This document shows, piece by piece, positions 32,002 to 42,234 of a DNA stretch of 64,000 nucleotides. Source of the DNA: Sedimenticola selenatireducens DSM 17993 (GTDB taxonomy: Bacteria; Pseudomonadota; Gammaproteobacteria; Chromatiales; Chromatiaceae). The notes below the pieces were generated by a model that was not told where the DNA came from, ran no database searches, and saw nothing but the letters and a program-made list of their open reading frames with translations. The stretch covers positions 74,457 through 138,456 of the forward strand of contig NZ_ATZE01000002.1 in the NCBI RefSeq assembly GCF_000428045.1, read 5' to 3'. Position numbers and translations under genes: made by a program. Each line of letters starts with the position of its first letter. The first letter of the stretch is position 1.

Positions 32002-33165
32002 ATGCAGTCAGGTCCGCGCGAGATCGAAACCCCGTTCCGTCCCATCCCCCTCGAAGTGCCGGAGGGGATGATGCCGAACGAGTTTTTCAACAGTACCGAG
32101 AACCTCAATGACCTGGTGCACAACAACGGTCTGCTGGTGAATCCGGAAAACCTGCTGCTCTATCGCAAGGCGCTGGGTCACAGCAACGAGTTCGATGCCT
32201 CGATCATCTACAACACCTCCAACTGCATCCTCGATCCGCTGGGTCGCCCGGTGCGTCGCACCCAGGTGCCGGATCAGGTGAAACACGTCTGGAACCGTAT
32301 GAATCAGGTGCTGATCGAGTTCATGCTGGAGCAGTATCCCGATCCGGATGAGGCGCTGGTTCTGGCGGGTGAGGCGAGCCTGGATGCCACCTGGCCGCTC
32401 ACATCGCCCGGCGTGCCCAGCATCCGCATGCTGCACAACCATTTTATCGTGTTTGACAAACAGCAGTTGCGCCGGGCACGGTTTGCCGATCCGGACAATC
32501 CGAATCTGACCGACGGTGGCCAGCACAGCCTGTTTCAGGCCTATATGCATGATGTCTACCATGAGTTCTTTTCCCAGCTGGATCTGCAGATCCTCAGGCC
32601 GGTTACCGACGGCACGTGTCGAATCGAGCTGACCGGTTACCCGCAGGGCTTGCCGAGCTGGGAGGTGCAGGGGGGCGTGGAGGTGTTGAAGAGCATCCGC
32701 TTCTGGCGTGAATACGATGCCATTCTGATGGGCTTCATCGACTTCTATCGCACCTTCTTCACCCAGGTCTCCACCCGTAATGCGCCGATTCCCAGGGATG
32801 CCTATTTCCCCGAGCAGATCGAGAACACCCTGCTCTATAACAATGATTTCCTCAAGACAGCCAAGAAGGTGCGTGACCAGTGTGTACACGATGCCAAGTA
32901 TGCCAACGCCATCCGCTGGCAGCCGGCGTTCAAGCAGTTGCTATACCGGGACGATAGCGGGCGTCTGATTATCACCATCAGTCAGAACTCCATTGGCAAT
33001 GCCATTACCGAGCTGCTGGGCGTGGTGGTCAAACGGACGCCCGATGCCACAGCCTATGAAGCGAAGGAGCCGCAGTTGATAGAACGGTTGCTGGAAGTGC
33101 GGCGGCGGCTGGTGGAGGCGGACCTGGGTGAACCAATCAGTACCCAGCACTGGGGCGCGGAATAG
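32002..33165 (+). CDS. Large hypothetical protein
   Basis: Not recognised. Soluble protein of 387 residues without signal peptide or membrane helix. Visible features: a Pro-rich start (RPIPLEVPEGMMPNEFFNST), a His/Asp-containing segment RMLHNHFIVFDKQQL at about 145-160, and RDDSGRLIITISQNSIGNAITELLG near 315-340. Composition and codon use are typical of the window. It stands alone behind an AT-rich 126-bp gap (31876-32001) that probably holds its promoter. Confidence 0.75.
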   Translation: MQSGPREIETPFRPIPLEVPEGMMPNEFFNSTENLNDLVHNNGLLVNPENLLLYRKALGHSNEFDASIIYNTSNCILDPLGRPVRRTQVPDQVKHVWNRMNQVLIEFMLEQYPDPDEALVLAGEASLDATWPLTSPGVPSIRMLHNHFIVFDKQQLRRARFADPDNPNLTDGGQHSLFQAYMHDVYHEFFSQLDLQILRPVTDGTCRIELTGYPQGLPSWEVQGGVEVLKSIRFWREYDAILMGFIDFYRTFFTQVSTRNAPIPRDAYFPEQIENTLLYNNDFLKTAKKVRDQCVHDAKYANAIRWQPAFKQLLYRDDSGRLIITISQNSIGNAITELLGVVVKRTPDATAYEAKEPQLIERLLEVRRRLVEADLGEPISTQHWGAE

Positions 33166-33264
33166 CGGGGCAGATGTCGACTTACCCTTCGCCGGGGTTA
33201 CCTGCAGCGCCGAGACCGTGCGAATTTCGGTCAGGGCAGATGGATGGATTTGCGGGGCGGGCGT

Positions 33265-33999
33265 TTACTTATTGCGCTTGTCACGTACAACAAGGATTTT
33301 TGAATTGGTAGAGCCGACCTGGCGCTCCTCGATATCGAACAGCTTGGTGGCAGTCACCAGTTCACCCAGCTTGGCGTAGCCGTAATTGCGCGGGTCGAAC
33401 TCGGGTGACTGCTTGGCGATGTTACTGCCGACTGGTCCAAGCTGGGCCCAACCGCTGTCATCGGAAGAGGTGTTGACGGCGTTGCGCAGCAGATTGACCA
33501 GTTTGGCATCACGCCTCAGTTCGCCACTGCTCTTCTTGGCGATGGCGGCGCCTTCATCACTTTTCGCCCGCAATACCTCGGTGTAGATGAATTTGTCACA
33601 GGCGGAGACAAAAGGCGCGGGCGTCTTTTTTTCACCAAAGCCATAAACCAGCAGTCCGGATTCCCGGATTCTTGACGCCAGCTTGGTGAAATCACTGTCA
33701 CTGGAGACAATGCAGAAACCGTTGAAGTTGTTGGTGTAGAGCAGGTCCATGGCGTCGATGATCATGGCGCTGTCGGTGGCGTTTTTTCCCTTGGTGTAGG
33801 CGAACTGCTGCATCGGTTGTATCGAATGCTCCAGCAGTACCTCTTTCCATCCCTTCAGGCTTGGCGAAGTCCAGTCGCCATAGATGCGCTTGACGCTGGC
33901 AGTGCCGTAGTTGGCTATCTCGGACAGCAGTCCGTCAACAATACTCGGTTGCGCATTGTCCGCGTCGATAAGCACGGCCAGCTTGTCGGTGTTTTCCAT
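33265..33999 (-). CDS. NYN-domain nuclease with LOTUS/OST-HTH domain
   Basis: PIN-like RNase of the NYN/LabA (DUF88) family, 244 residues. NYN domain (about 5-145): acidic active-site residues in LIDADN (Asp12, Asp14), NATDSAMIIDAMD and SSDSDFTKLA. The C-terminal part (about 165-240; LVNLLRNAVNTSSDDSGWAQL, DPRNYGYAKLGELV) is a LOTUS/OST-HTH RNA-binding domain. This pairing is known for RNA processing or decay proteins; the target RNA is unknown. Monocistronic, convergent with the preceding gene. Confidence 0.88.
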   Translation of the reverse strand: MENTDKLAVLIDADNAQPSIVDGLLSEIANYGTASVKRIYGDWTSPSLKGWKEVLLEHSIQPMQQFAYTKGKNATDSAMIIDAMDLLYTNNFNGFCIVSSDSDFTKLASRIRESGLLVYGFGEKKTPAPFVSACDKFIYTEVLRAKSDEGAAIAKKSSGELRRDAKLVNLLRNAVNTSSDDSGWAQLGPVGSNIAKQSPEFDPRNYGYAKLGELVTATKLFDIEERQVGSTNSKILVVRDKRNK

Positions 34000-34251
34000 G
34001 GCTTGTTATATTTCCGTCCGTCTGAAGGCCTGGCTGTCGGCTCATGCAACAGCTCACGCTACAGCCTAGCAGACTTCAGGGTGGGGCGTAACCACTCCTG
34101 CGGTTGCCGCATCCAGTCCGGAAATCAGCCTATAATCAAAAACGTAGTGCGGTGACTGATGAACGTCCCGGCTATTGAGCAAGATCATCATTTTGGCAGG
34201 TAAGGGTTTTACTCTCCCGGTAGATTGATAATATGGCAGTCGGTGGGGGGT

Positions 34252-34836
34252 ATGAGTAGTGCTTTGAATATGGATTATTTACGTAAAGTCTATCAATTGA
34301 ACATCAGTCTCCTGGGGGTTATTCCCGAGGTGTGGCGTCAGGTGCGGGTCGCTGATAGCGATACCCTTGCGAATCTGCATGAGACGCTGCAGGTCGTCAT
34401 GGGTTGGACCAATGTCCATATGCACATGTTCATCAAGGGCAAGGAAAAATACGGCGTACCCGATGACCAGTTTCCGGATGACACGCGTAATGAACAGCAG
34501 ACCCGGTTGCGTCAGGTGCTGAAGAAACCGGGGGACAGTCTGCTTTATATCTATGACTTCGGCGATGCCTGGGAACATCGGGTGGTGCTAGAGGAAATAC
34601 TGCCCTACGACCTGTCGCAGCCGCTGCCGGCCTGTTGTTATGGCGAGCGCGCCTGTCCTCCCGAGGATGTCGGCGGTCCGCCCGGTTATGATGAATTCCT
34701 GGAGGCGACGGCCGACCCCTCGCATCCTGAACATGACTATATGGTCCGCTGGATCGGGGGTGAGTTCTTCCCCGACCTGTTTGATATCGATCTTACCAAC
34801 GAACTGTTGCGGGAGAGTCAGCTTCGTATGGTCTGA
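34252..34836 (+). CDS. Plasmid pRiA4b ORF-3-like family protein
   Basis: Soluble protein of about 194 residues. Family marks: YQLNISLLGVIPEVWRQVRV at the N-terminus, MGWTNVHMHMF, the IYDFGDAWEHRVVLE core, and the C-terminal ACPPEDVGGPPGYDEFL with Cys and Pro-Gly. The name comes from a plasmid; homologues are chromosomal and often near mobile DNA. No function is established. The start chosen follows a G-rich ribosome site (GGTGGGGGG). The gap 34000-34251 contains no gene. Confidence 0.85.
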   Translation: MSSALNMDYLRKVYQLNISLLGVIPEVWRQVRVADSDTLANLHETLQVVMGWTNVHMHMFIKGKEKYGVPDDQFPDDTRNEQQTRLRQVLKKPGDSLLYIYDFGDAWEHRVVLEEILPYDLSQPLPACCYGERACPPEDVGGPPGYDEFLEATADPSHPEHDYMVRWIGGEFFPDLFDIDLTNELLRESQLRMV

Positions 34837-34844
34837 TGCCGGAT

Positions 34845-35072
34845 TCAGTGAATGGTGGGCATTCGCTTGAGCGGTTCTATCAGGCTCTCCAGTCCGTTAA
34901 TCTTGATCTCCAGGGCCAGCGCCATCAGCCGCCCCAACTGTCCCTCCGGAAAACCCTGATTGGCAAACCAGATGAGGTAGGCTTCAGGCAGGTCGATCAG
35001 CGTGCTTCCCTGGTACTTGCCGAATGGCATTTCCATCTTGGCCAGTTTGATCAGGTCTTTTTTATCGAACAT
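34845..35072 (-). CDS. DUF3820 / QSregVF_b family protein
   Basis: Small protein of 75 residues: MPFGKYQGSTLIDLPEAYLIWFANQGFPEGQLGRLMALALEIK matches the DUF3820 (putative quorum-sensing-regulated virulence factor) family nearly end to end. Function unsettled. It lies 20 bp downstream of the RhlE gene in the same direction, so co-transcription is likely. Confidence 0.85.
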   Translation of the reverse strand: MFDKKDLIKLAKMEMPFGKYQGSTLIDLPEAYLIWFANQGFPEGQLGRLMALALEIKINGLESLIEPLKRMPTIH

Positions 35073-35091
35073 GGATTGGTCAGGTTCCGCT

Positions 35092-36507
35092 TCAGTCGGG
35101 TTTGGCCGGTTTCACGGCTTTTCGGGTCAGGGGTTTATGCCCGGCCTCGTGTGGGGCGTCGGTCGTTCCGCCAGCGCTCGGTTTACGCCGCTTACCGATA
35201 TTTTTCTGGTCGCGCAGGCGCTGCTTGGGTTTCCTGGCTTGGATCTTCTCCACTTTGTCAGTGGCTGATTTCTTTTTACCGCCAGCCGCCTTGCCTGAAT
35301 TTTTCAGTTTTTTCGGGCCCCGGTACTTGCCTGCTATCTCCTGGATGGTGCGCCGCTCGAATTCATGTTTCAGGTAGCGCTCGATGCCAGTCATCAGGTT
35401 CCACTCCTGGTGGGCGATCAGGGAAATTGCCAGACCCTGTTTTCCGGCGCGTCCGGTACGGCCGATGCGGTGTACATAATCCTTGCCGCTGCGCGCCATA
35501 TCGAAATTGATCACCAGATCCACGCCCTTGATATCCAGCCCGCGCGCGGCCACGTCGGTGGCCACCAGGACCTTGATGGTTCCCTGGCGCAGAAAGGCCA
35601 TGACCTGATTGCGTTCGTCCTGGCTCATGTCGCCGTGCAAAACACCTGCCCGCAGCCCCTGATTGCGCAGTTCCGGCCCCAGTGCGTCGGCCTGCAACCG
35701 GGTGTTGGTGAACACCAGGGCCTTGTCGTAGGTCTCGTGCTGCAGCAGCCAGGCAAGCAGGTTTCTTTTGTGGATCTTGTCATCGGCCGGAATGATCTGC
35801 TGGATGATGTTGCCATGGCGATCACGTACCGTGCTGAGGGTGATGGTGGCAGGATCACGTAGCAGCGTGTCGGTCATGCCTTTCAGTCCGCGGTGACTCA
35901 GGGTGGCGGAAAACAGCAGCGTCTGGCGTGCGTTGTTGCATTGCCCGGTGATCGTCAGGACATCCTCGCTGAAACCCATGTCCAGCATGCGGTCGGCCTC
36001 GTCCAGGACCAGCACCTCCAACTCGCTGAAGTCGGGCGTGCCCTGTTCCAGGTGTTCCAGCAGCCGGCCCGGGGTTGCCACGATAATCTCCGGGTTTTTG
36101 CGAAACAGGGCGCGCTGGTATTTGAATGATTCCCCTCCGGTGATCAGGCCGATCTGTAGCCGGGTGGAACGGGTCAGCTTTTGCCCCTGTTTGATTATCT
36201 GGTGGGCCAGTTCCCGGGTCGGCACCAGGATCAGCACCCGGGTACCGCTTCCGGGCGCCGCCGTGTTCAGCAGGTGATCCAGGGTCGGCAGCAGGAAGGC
36301 GAATGTCTTGCCGCTGCCGGTCTCGGCGCTGGCGATCAGGTCCCGCCGCTCCAGCGCCACTGGTATGGCCTGTTGCTGAATGGGAGTCGCCTCAGTCAGT
36401 CCCTGGGCTTCTAGAGTCTGGAGCAGGCGGGGGTGGAGCGGGAAGCTGGATAACAACGGAATCACCTTGAGCGCAATAAAACGAAATTGCCGGCCATTGT
36501 AATTCAT
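35092..36507 (-). CDS. rhlE: DEAD-box RNA helicase, RhlE type
   Basis: ATP-dependent RNA helicase. Motifs in order: Q-motif (FPLHPRLLQTLEAQG...TPIQQQAIP), I ASAETGSGKT, Ia PTRELAHQ, GG, Ib ATPGRLLEH, II VLDEADRMLD, III SATLSH, IV FTNTRLQAD, V ATDVAARGLDI, VI HRIGRTGRAG. The tail beyond about 370 is Lys/Arg-rich. The start is uncertain: the ATG at 36507 has no clear ribosome site, whereas a TTG at 36456 has AAGG 8 nt upstream. The frame is open to 36627. RhlE proteins act in ribosome assembly and mRNA decay. Confidence 0.92.
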   Translation of the reverse strand: MNYNGRQFRFIALKVIPLLSSFPLHPRLLQTLEAQGLTEATPIQQQAIPVALERRDLIASAETGSGKTFAFLLPTLDHLLNTAAPGSGTRVLILVPTRELAHQIIKQGQKLTRSTRLQIGLITGGESFKYQRALFRKNPEIIVATPGRLLEHLEQGTPDFSELEVLVLDEADRMLDMGFSEDVLTITGQCNNARQTLLFSATLSHRGLKGMTDTLLRDPATITLSTVRDRHGNIIQQIIPADDKIHKRNLLAWLLQHETYDKALVFTNTRLQADALGPELRNQGLRAGVLHGDMSQDERNQVMAFLRQGTIKVLVATDVAARGLDIKGVDLVINFDMARSGKDYVHRIGRTGRAGKQGLAISLIAHQEWNLMTGIERYLKHEFERRTIQEIAGKYRGPKKLKNSGKAAGGKKKSATDKVEKIQARKPKQRLRDQKNIGKRRKPSAGGTTDAPHEAGHKPLTRKAVKPAKPD

Positions 36508-36640
36508 TGCCGGCGAAATGTTGGGAGAAATCGATGCGCGATGGTGCAGGCCGGTCTGTGTGATAATGGGGGGCAGCCGACAGGGCGTCCCGTGGATGCC
36601 AGTCCAAACCCTGAGCGATACCACCATTCGGGATGAAGCA

Positions 36641-37825
36641 GTGAATCAGTATGATGTGATTATCATCGGCGCCGGCGCCGCCGGTCTTATGTGTGCGGCA
36701 ACGGCGGCGCGGCGTGGCCGCAGCATATTGCTGCTGGACAACAGCCGTAAAGTGGGCAAGAAGATCCTGATGTCCGGTGGCGGGCGCTGTAACTTCACTA
36801 ATCGTCATGTGGAGGCGGGCAACTATATCTCGCAAAATCCTCATTTCTGCAAATCGGCCCTCAAGCGCTATACCCAGTGGGATTTCATTGCGCTCGTCGA
36901 GCGTTACCGCATCGCCTACCACGAACGGGACCATGGGCAGCTATTCTGCAATGAATCAGCCCGGCAGATCCTTGATATGTTGTTGGCGGAATGCGATCAG
37001 CCGGGTGTCACCTTGCGAACCGGTTGTGAGGTGCTGGAGATCAGCTATGCAGGAGAGTATCGGCTGAGCACAAGTCAGGGCGACTTCGGCTCGGCCTCCC
37101 TGGTGGTGGCGACTGGTGGTCTGTCCATACCGAGCATGGGGTCGAGCGGATTCGGATATGCCATCGCCAGACAGTTCGGTCTGAATGTGTTACCCCAGCA
37201 GGCTGGGCTGGTGCCCTTTACCTTCAGCGATCGAATGAAGGAGGTGACTGCGCGTCTGGCGGGTGTTTCGCTGCCGGTGAGCATGTGCACCAGCGGTCAC
37301 GCCTTTTCTGAACAGTTGCTTTTTACCCATCGGGGGTTGAGCGGACCGGTGGTGCTGCAGCTCTCCAACTACTGGCCTGTGGGCGAACCGGTGACGATAA
37401 ATCTGTTGCCGGAAATGGCGGCGGATGAGTGGCTGTTGAATCTAAAAAAAACGCACCCGAGGGGGCTGTTGAAAAATCTCCTGGCCAAACAGTTGCCCAA
37501 GAAACTAGTTAGTGAGTTGATGATGTTGTACTGGACGAAGTGGTCACAGCGGCCGGTTGCGGAAATACCGGACCAGGCGCTTTGCCAGATCGCCGGGCAG
37601 TTGAATGGCTGGACCCTGAAGCCGGCGGGCACGGAAGGGTATCGAACGGCCGAGGTGACCCTGGGTGGGGTAGATACCGATGAACTCTCATCAAAGACCA
37701 TGGAGTGCAGACGCCAGCCGGGCCTGTTTTTTATCGGTGAGGTTGTGGATGTGACCGGACACCTGGGTGGTTTCAATTTTCAATGGGCCTGGTCATCGGG
37801 TTATACCGCCGGTCAGTTTGTCTGA
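36641..37825 (+). CDS. HI0933/BaiN-like FAD-dependent oxidoreductase
   Basis: Flavoprotein of 394 residues from the GTG at 36641, the family length. FAD site VIIIGAGAAGLMCAATAARRG at the N-terminus, then MSGGGRCNFTNR (family signature), VVATGGLSIPSMGSSGFGY and the C-terminal GEVVDVTGHLGGFNFQWAWSSG. Members include BaiN and many uncharacterised enzymes; substrate unknown. The frame is open to 36518, but homology and a GGATGA ribosome site support the GTG. Divergent from rhlE. Confidence 0.92.
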   Translation: MNQYDVIIIGAGAAGLMCAATAARRGRSILLLDNSRKVGKKILMSGGGRCNFTNRHVEAGNYISQNPHFCKSALKRYTQWDFIALVERYRIAYHERDHGQLFCNESARQILDMLLAECDQPGVTLRTGCEVLEISYAGEYRLSTSQGDFGSASLVVATGGLSIPSMGSSGFGYAIARQFGLNVLPQQAGLVPFTFSDRMKEVTARLAGVSLPVSMCTSGHAFSEQLLFTHRGLSGPVVLQLSNYWPVGEPVTINLLPEMAADEWLLNLKKTHPRGLLKNLLAKQLPKKLVSELMMLYWTKWSQRPVAEIPDQALCQIAGQLNGWTLKPAGTEGYRTAEVTLGGVDTDELSSKTMECRRQPGLFFIGEVVDVTGHLGGFNFQWAWSSGYTAGQFV

Positions 37826-38059
37826 TCTATTGTTCCCCGGAAGTTAAACTTCAGAAGCATGTATTGATGTACTTATCTTTATCCCGAACAGGAAATTTGA
37901 TTTAAGTTTCAATTGCAATTGTCGCTACCTCCTTACGTGCCCGCTGAAGTTCTGGCGGCAAGCTGCGGGACCGTTGTCGATAACAGATTCCTGTTTGTTC
38001 CCGCACACTGACAAATACCTCATGATCAATCCGGGTTGCCGGCTGGGATATTTCTAATT

Positions 38060-40408
38060 ATGAAGATCAAAACAAAACTGACTGTTGGTGCCAGTCTGCT
38101 GATGCTTATTCCTGTGGTGGTTGTATGTGCGGTTCTGGGCTGGGTGGCCGTTGATAATGGTCGCCAGGCGTTGGAAACCAAGGCGCAGAATCAGATGATT
38201 GCGCTCAGAAACAGTACGCAGAAAGCAATCGAAAACTATTTCTCCACGGTGCAGGCACAGATCGTAACGCTGTCCGACAACCGGATGATTACCGATGCAC
38301 TGAACTCCCTCCCTAATGCCTACCGGCTTTACCAGTCAAGCGTGGAGGCGGCAGGAGATGCGGGTGCGGCCAAGCTGGGTGCGATGCGTCAGGAGCTGCT
38401 GGCCCACTACAACGGTGCATTTGCCGATGAGTACCGGAAACAGAACGGCGGCGGCACCTTTGATGCCGGCAACTGGCTGGAAAAGCTGAGCGAAACCGGG
38501 ATCACCCTGCAGCATGCCTACATTGCCGCCAATCCCAATCCTCTGGGCGAAAAGAGCAAGTTGATCACGCCAGATGATGGTTCACTGTATGAGGTGATGC
38601 ACAAAAGATTCCATGAATCACTAAAGGATTATCAGGAGCGGTTTGGTTATGCGGATATCTTCCTGGTCGATTCAAAGACCGGAGAAGTGATCTATTCCGT
38701 GGCCAAGAAGGCGGAGTTTGCCACTTCATTGCTGGAGGGACCGTTTGCCGGAACCGGTCTGGGGCAGGTGTTCAAGCAGGCCAATGAATCAGATGACCCG
38801 GGCTTTATCGCCATGACTGACTTTTCCGCTTATACCCCCTCTTACGACAACCAGGCGGCGTTTGTCGCCTCGCCCGTGTTCAATCGCGGCAAGCGTCTCG
38901 GCGTACTGATTTTCCAGCTTTCGGTTGACCGGCTTTCCGGCATCATGACCCATGACCGCAAATGGGCCGAAGTAGGCCTGGGTGAGTCGGGTGAAAGTCT
39001 GATTGTTGGAGCGGATTATTCGCTGCGTAACGACAGCCGCTTCCAGATTGAGGATGAGACCGGTTATCTGGAGAGCCTGCGCCAGACGGGCGTGTCAGGG
39101 GAGCAGTTGGCCAGGGTGCAGGCCAAGCATTCGGCCATTGGTGTACAGCAACTACGGTCGCCGGCGACAGAAGCCGCTTTGGCCGGTGAGGCCGGCGTGG
39201 CGGTATATCCGGACTATCGGGGCGTGGATGTACTGACAGCCTATGCGCCGGTGAAAGTTGCCGGCTTGAATTGGGCGGTTGTTGCCAAAATGAATACCGA
39301 GGAGGCGTTCCGCTCCGTGGAGTCGCTGAAGAGCACCATTGCCGGCGTGGCGATCGGTATTTCCCTGCTGGTGTTTGTCCTGGGTGCCCTGGTCGGATGG
39401 GTCTTTACCGGACTGATTGTGCGCCCCATCCAGAACACGGTGGATGCGGTCAGGGATATCGCCGAGGGTGAGGGTGACCTGACCCGTCGGCTGGATGCCC
39501 GGAGCAAGGACGAGCTGGGTGAACTGGCCGGATGGTTCAATCGTTTCCTGGACAAGATGCAGGGCGTGGTCGGTGAACTGAACAGCGTGACGCAGAACCT
39601 GTCGGTGTCGGCTGAGCAACTCTCCCGGGTCTCCGAGGAGACTCGGGACGGTATCAGTAACCAGCAGGGGCAGACCGAGCAGGCTGCTACCGCTACCAAC
39701 CAGATGGCGGCCACGGTACAGGAGGTGGCGAAGAACGCCGAATCCGCCGCCAATTCGGCCATGCAGGCAAGAAACGAGGCGACACAGGGCAAGGGTACGG
39801 TGGATGAGAGCATCACCACAATCCATAACTTGTCGGCGACGGTTGAGCAGGCGGCCGCGGTGATTGGCAAGCTGGAGCAGGACAGCGTCGAGATCGGCGG
39901 GGTGCTGGATGTGATCCGCAATATTGCCGAGCAGACCAATCTGCTGGCCCTGAATGCCGCCATCGAGGCGGCGCGGGCCGGCGAGCAGGGACGTGGATTT
40001 GCCGTGGTGGCGGATGAGGTCCGCACCCTGGCCTCCCGCACCCAGCAGTCGACTCAGGAGATCCAGGAGATGATCGAACGCCTGCAGACAGCCTCCAAGG
40101 AGGCGGTGAAGGCGATGGATGAGACTAACTCCCAGGCCAGGAAAGGGACGGAGTTTGCTGTCAGAACCGGTGAGGTGCTGGAATCCATCACCTCCGCCAT
40201 CAATCAGATCAGTGATATGAACACCCAGATCGCCAGCGCAGCGGAAGAGCAGAGCGTGGTGGCAGAGGAGATAAACCGTAATGTGGTGGGGATTAACCAG
40301 ATTGGAGAAAAGACAGCCAATGGAGCGCAGCAGACCGCATCGGCCAGTGAAGGGCTGAACAGCCTGGCGGGGCAACTGCAGCGGATTGTCGGACAATTCA
40401 AAATTTAG
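38060..40408 (+). CDS. Methyl-accepting chemotaxis protein
   Basis: Transmembrane chemoreceptor of 782 residues. First membrane helix about 8-30; large periplasmic double-Cache-type sensor (about 35-420); second helix about 425-450; HAMP ([25 protein letters not shown]); then the cytoplasmic signalling domain. The conserved hairpin tip [21 protein letters not shown] and the flanking methylation-helix repeats are intact. The ATG at 38060 starts the membrane helix; an upstream TTG in frame is not favoured. The 234 bp before it have no gene. Ligand unknown. Confidence 0.93.
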   Translation: MKIKTKLTVGASLLMLIPVVVVCAVLGWVAVDNGRQALETKAQNQMIALRNSTQKAIENYFSTVQAQIVTLSDNRMITDALNSLPNAYRLYQSSVEAAGDAGAAKLGAMRQELLAHYNGAFADEYRKQNGGGTFDAGNWLEKLSETGITLQHAYIAANPNPLGEKSKLITPDDGSLYEVMHKRFHESLKDYQERFGYADIFLVDSKTGEVIYSVAKKAEFATSLLEGPFAGTGLGQVFKQANESDDPGFIAMTDFSAYTPSYDNQAAFVASPVFNRGKRLGVLIFQLSVDRLSGIMTHDRKWAEVGLGESGESLIVGADYSLRNDSRFQIEDETGYLESLRQTGVSGEQLARVQAKHSAIGVQQLRSPATEAALAGEAGVAVYPDYRGVDVLTAYAPVKVAGLNWAVVAKMNTEEAFRSVESLKSTIAGVAIGISLLVFVLGALVGWVFTGLIVRPIQNTVDAVRDIAEGEGDLTRRLDARSKDELGELAGWFNRFLDKMQGVVGELNSVTQNLSVSAEQLSRVSEETRDGISNQQGQTEQAATATNQMAATVQEVAKNAESAANSAMQARNEATQGKGTVDESITTIHNLSATVEQAAAVIGKLEQDSVEIGGVLDVIRNIAEQTNLLALNAAIEAARAGEQGRGFAVVADEVRTLASRTQQSTQEIQEMIERLQTASKEAVKAMDETNSQARKGTEFAVRTGEVLESITSAINQISDMNTQIASAAEEQSVVAEEINRNVVGINQIGEKTANGAQQTASASEGLNSLAGQLQRIVGQFKI

Positions 40409-40434
40409 CCAGCGCCACGCTGACCCCTGAACAG

Positions 40435-40464
40435 GGCGCTTCCCGTGAGGGCGGCGCCTTTTTT
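40435..40464 (+). terminator. Terminator candidate after chemoreceptor gene
   Basis: GGCGC (40435-40439) and GCGCC (40454-40458) enclose a CCC-GTGA-GGG inner stem and are followed by six T residues. It lies about 30 bp after the stop. Confidence 0.5.
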
Positions 40465-40571
40465 GCGGGCGACCCGGGTACCTGGGAAGAGCAGTGTCAG
40501 TCAGGCTACAAACTTGACGGCAATGGGCGTATCCAGGGCGATGACTCGTGCATGCACGCCTGGATAACCGG

Positions 40572-42104
40572 CTAGCGGTTCAGCTCAGGATCCAGGCGGC
40601 TAAAAATATTTTCATCGCGGGGAGCGGCGACCGGCCGGTTGAGCAGATTGGTCAGGCGAATCAGACGCTCGTGCCGGGGGCGGATCTCCAGTCCCTGGGA
40701 GAGATAACGCCTGGCCTTCAACGCGCGTCCCTTGTCAATCTGCATCTGTGCCAGGTCGGCGTAGCGGTCGGCTACTCTTTCCAGTCCACTGATGGCGGTC
40801 GGATTGTCCGGGTCCCGCTTCAGTACCGCGTTGAAATAGAAACGGGCACTGTTTTCGGCTGGATAACTGAGTCGATCCGTTGCCAGGCGATTTTGTGCCT
40901 TCTCCAGTAATTTGGCGATATCCGAAGCCTGGGTCGCGGTTTTTGGTGATGCGGCGGGTGCCTCTTCGGAGTCCGCTTCGGTATCACTCCTTACTTCGGC
41001 TGTTGTCTCGTTCACTCCTGATGCGGGCGGCGATAGTGTCCCGGCGGGTGCGACCACGGCCATCGATTCCACGGTTGTTGTGGTGCTGATCTCGTTCGTC
41101 TGCGGCTGTTCCGTATCGCTGTCAACCGGGCGTTGGCCAAGTCCGAGCCAGCCCAGCAGTATAAACAGTCCCAGGCCGGCGTATGCCAGCCAATAGAAAC
41201 GATGAGGGAAGCTGGATGCGGTCTCCAGTGCCTGGGTTTCCGGGGGTGGCGGTTCGTGTTCGCCCAGCCTCTTCGTTGCAGGTTTTTTTTCTGACCTTAT
41301 CTTGCCGCGCACGGCCTGTAAGTTCATCAGCAGTTCGGCGCCGTTTTGAAAGCGGTCTTCCGGTTTTTTTGCCAGCAGTTTGTCCAGGACGGGTTGCAGA
41401 TCGGCAAATTGTTCCGGCAACTGCGGAACGGGCTTCTGGATGTGGGCCATCAGGGTGGCGGCAAAACTGTCTGCGGTATAGGGCTTTCTGCCGGTGAGCA
41501 TCTCGTACAGGATAATGCCCATGCTATAGAGATCGGAGCGACCATCCACCCGGCGGATACCCTGGGCCAGTTCAGGACTGAGATAGTGGGGGCTGCCCAT
41601 CACGGTACCGGTGACGGTCAGATCGTTATCGGTCTGGATCAGCTTGGCGATACCGAAATCGGTCAATACAGGGGAGCCGTCATTGCGAAAAAGGATGTTT
41701 GACGGCTTGATGTCCCGGTGTATCACCCCTTCGCCATGCACGTAGGCGAGACAGCCGGCCAGTCGGCTGAGTATCTTCAGGGCATGGGCCGGTCTGATAC
41801 CCTGTACGATACGTGATTTCAGATCTCCGCCCGGCAGATACTCCATGGCGATGTAATAGAAGCCATCTCCCTGCCCGATGTCGAAGATGGCGATCAGATT
41901 GCTGTGATTAAGCCGGGCGATACAGCGCCCCTCGTTGAAAAAGCGCTCAAAAAACTGTGGCGTATCAGGATCATGCAGGACCTTGAGGGCCACCGGTCTG
42001 CCGAGCGACATCTGGGTGGCCAGGTAGACGGTCGCCATGCCGCCCTTGCCGAGGATGCGCTCGATACGATAGCCGGGGACTTCGATCTGCAGGCTATGGT
42101 TCAT
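40572..42104 (-). CDS. Membrane Ser/Thr protein kinase (PknB type)
   Basis: Eukaryotic-like kinase of 510 residues. Kinase domain about 10-275: glycine loop GKGGMATVY, ATP Lys in VALKVLHD, catalytic HRDIKPSN, DFG (TDFGIAK), SPE in place of APE (PHYLSPELA), and GRSDLYSMGIILYEML. One membrane helix follows (about 299-318; WLAYAGLGLFILLGWLGL), then a periplasmic or cytoplasmic linker rich in Thr/Ala/Glu and a C-terminal helical repeat region (about 390-490) resembling TPR. No PASTA domains. Activating phosphorylation sites are plausible in the TVTGTVMGS loop. Confidence 0.92.
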   Translation of the reverse strand: MNHSLQIEVPGYRIERILGKGGMATVYLATQMSLGRPVALKVLHDPDTPQFFERFFNEGRCIARLNHSNLIAIFDIGQGDGFYYIAMEYLPGGDLKSRIVQGIRPAHALKILSRLAGCLAYVHGEGVIHRDIKPSNILFRNDGSPVLTDFGIAKLIQTDNDLTVTGTVMGSPHYLSPELAQGIRRVDGRSDLYSMGIILYEMLTGRKPYTADSFAATLMAHIQKPVPQLPEQFADLQPVLDKLLAKKPEDRFQNGAELLMNLQAVRGKIRSEKKPATKRLGEHEPPPPETQALETASSFPHRFYWLAYAGLGLFILLGWLGLGQRPVDSDTEQPQTNEISTTTTVESMAVVAPAGTLSPPASGVNETTAEVRSDTEADSEEAPAASPKTATQASDIAKLLEKAQNRLATDRLSYPAENSARFYFNAVLKRDPDNPTAISGLERVADRYADLAQMQIDKGRALKARRYLSQGLEIRPRHERLIRLTNLLNRPVAAPRDENIFSRLDPELNR

Positions 42105-42234
42105 TTCTGGTCCCGTCTGGATCTAAACCGGCGCGCGGCGTCGTGACCGCACACCCTGTCGGAGAGAGGTTACCCCCTTGATCAAGGGTGTCGTCCGTCG
42201 ATGCCGAAAATTGAGCACTGCTTCACTTAAAGGA

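Noticed and set aside
40465-40575. Possible EGF-like reading CQSGYKLDGNG after the chemoreceptor
   Set aside because: Short open stretch without start codon or ribosome site, ended by a stop; probably chance.
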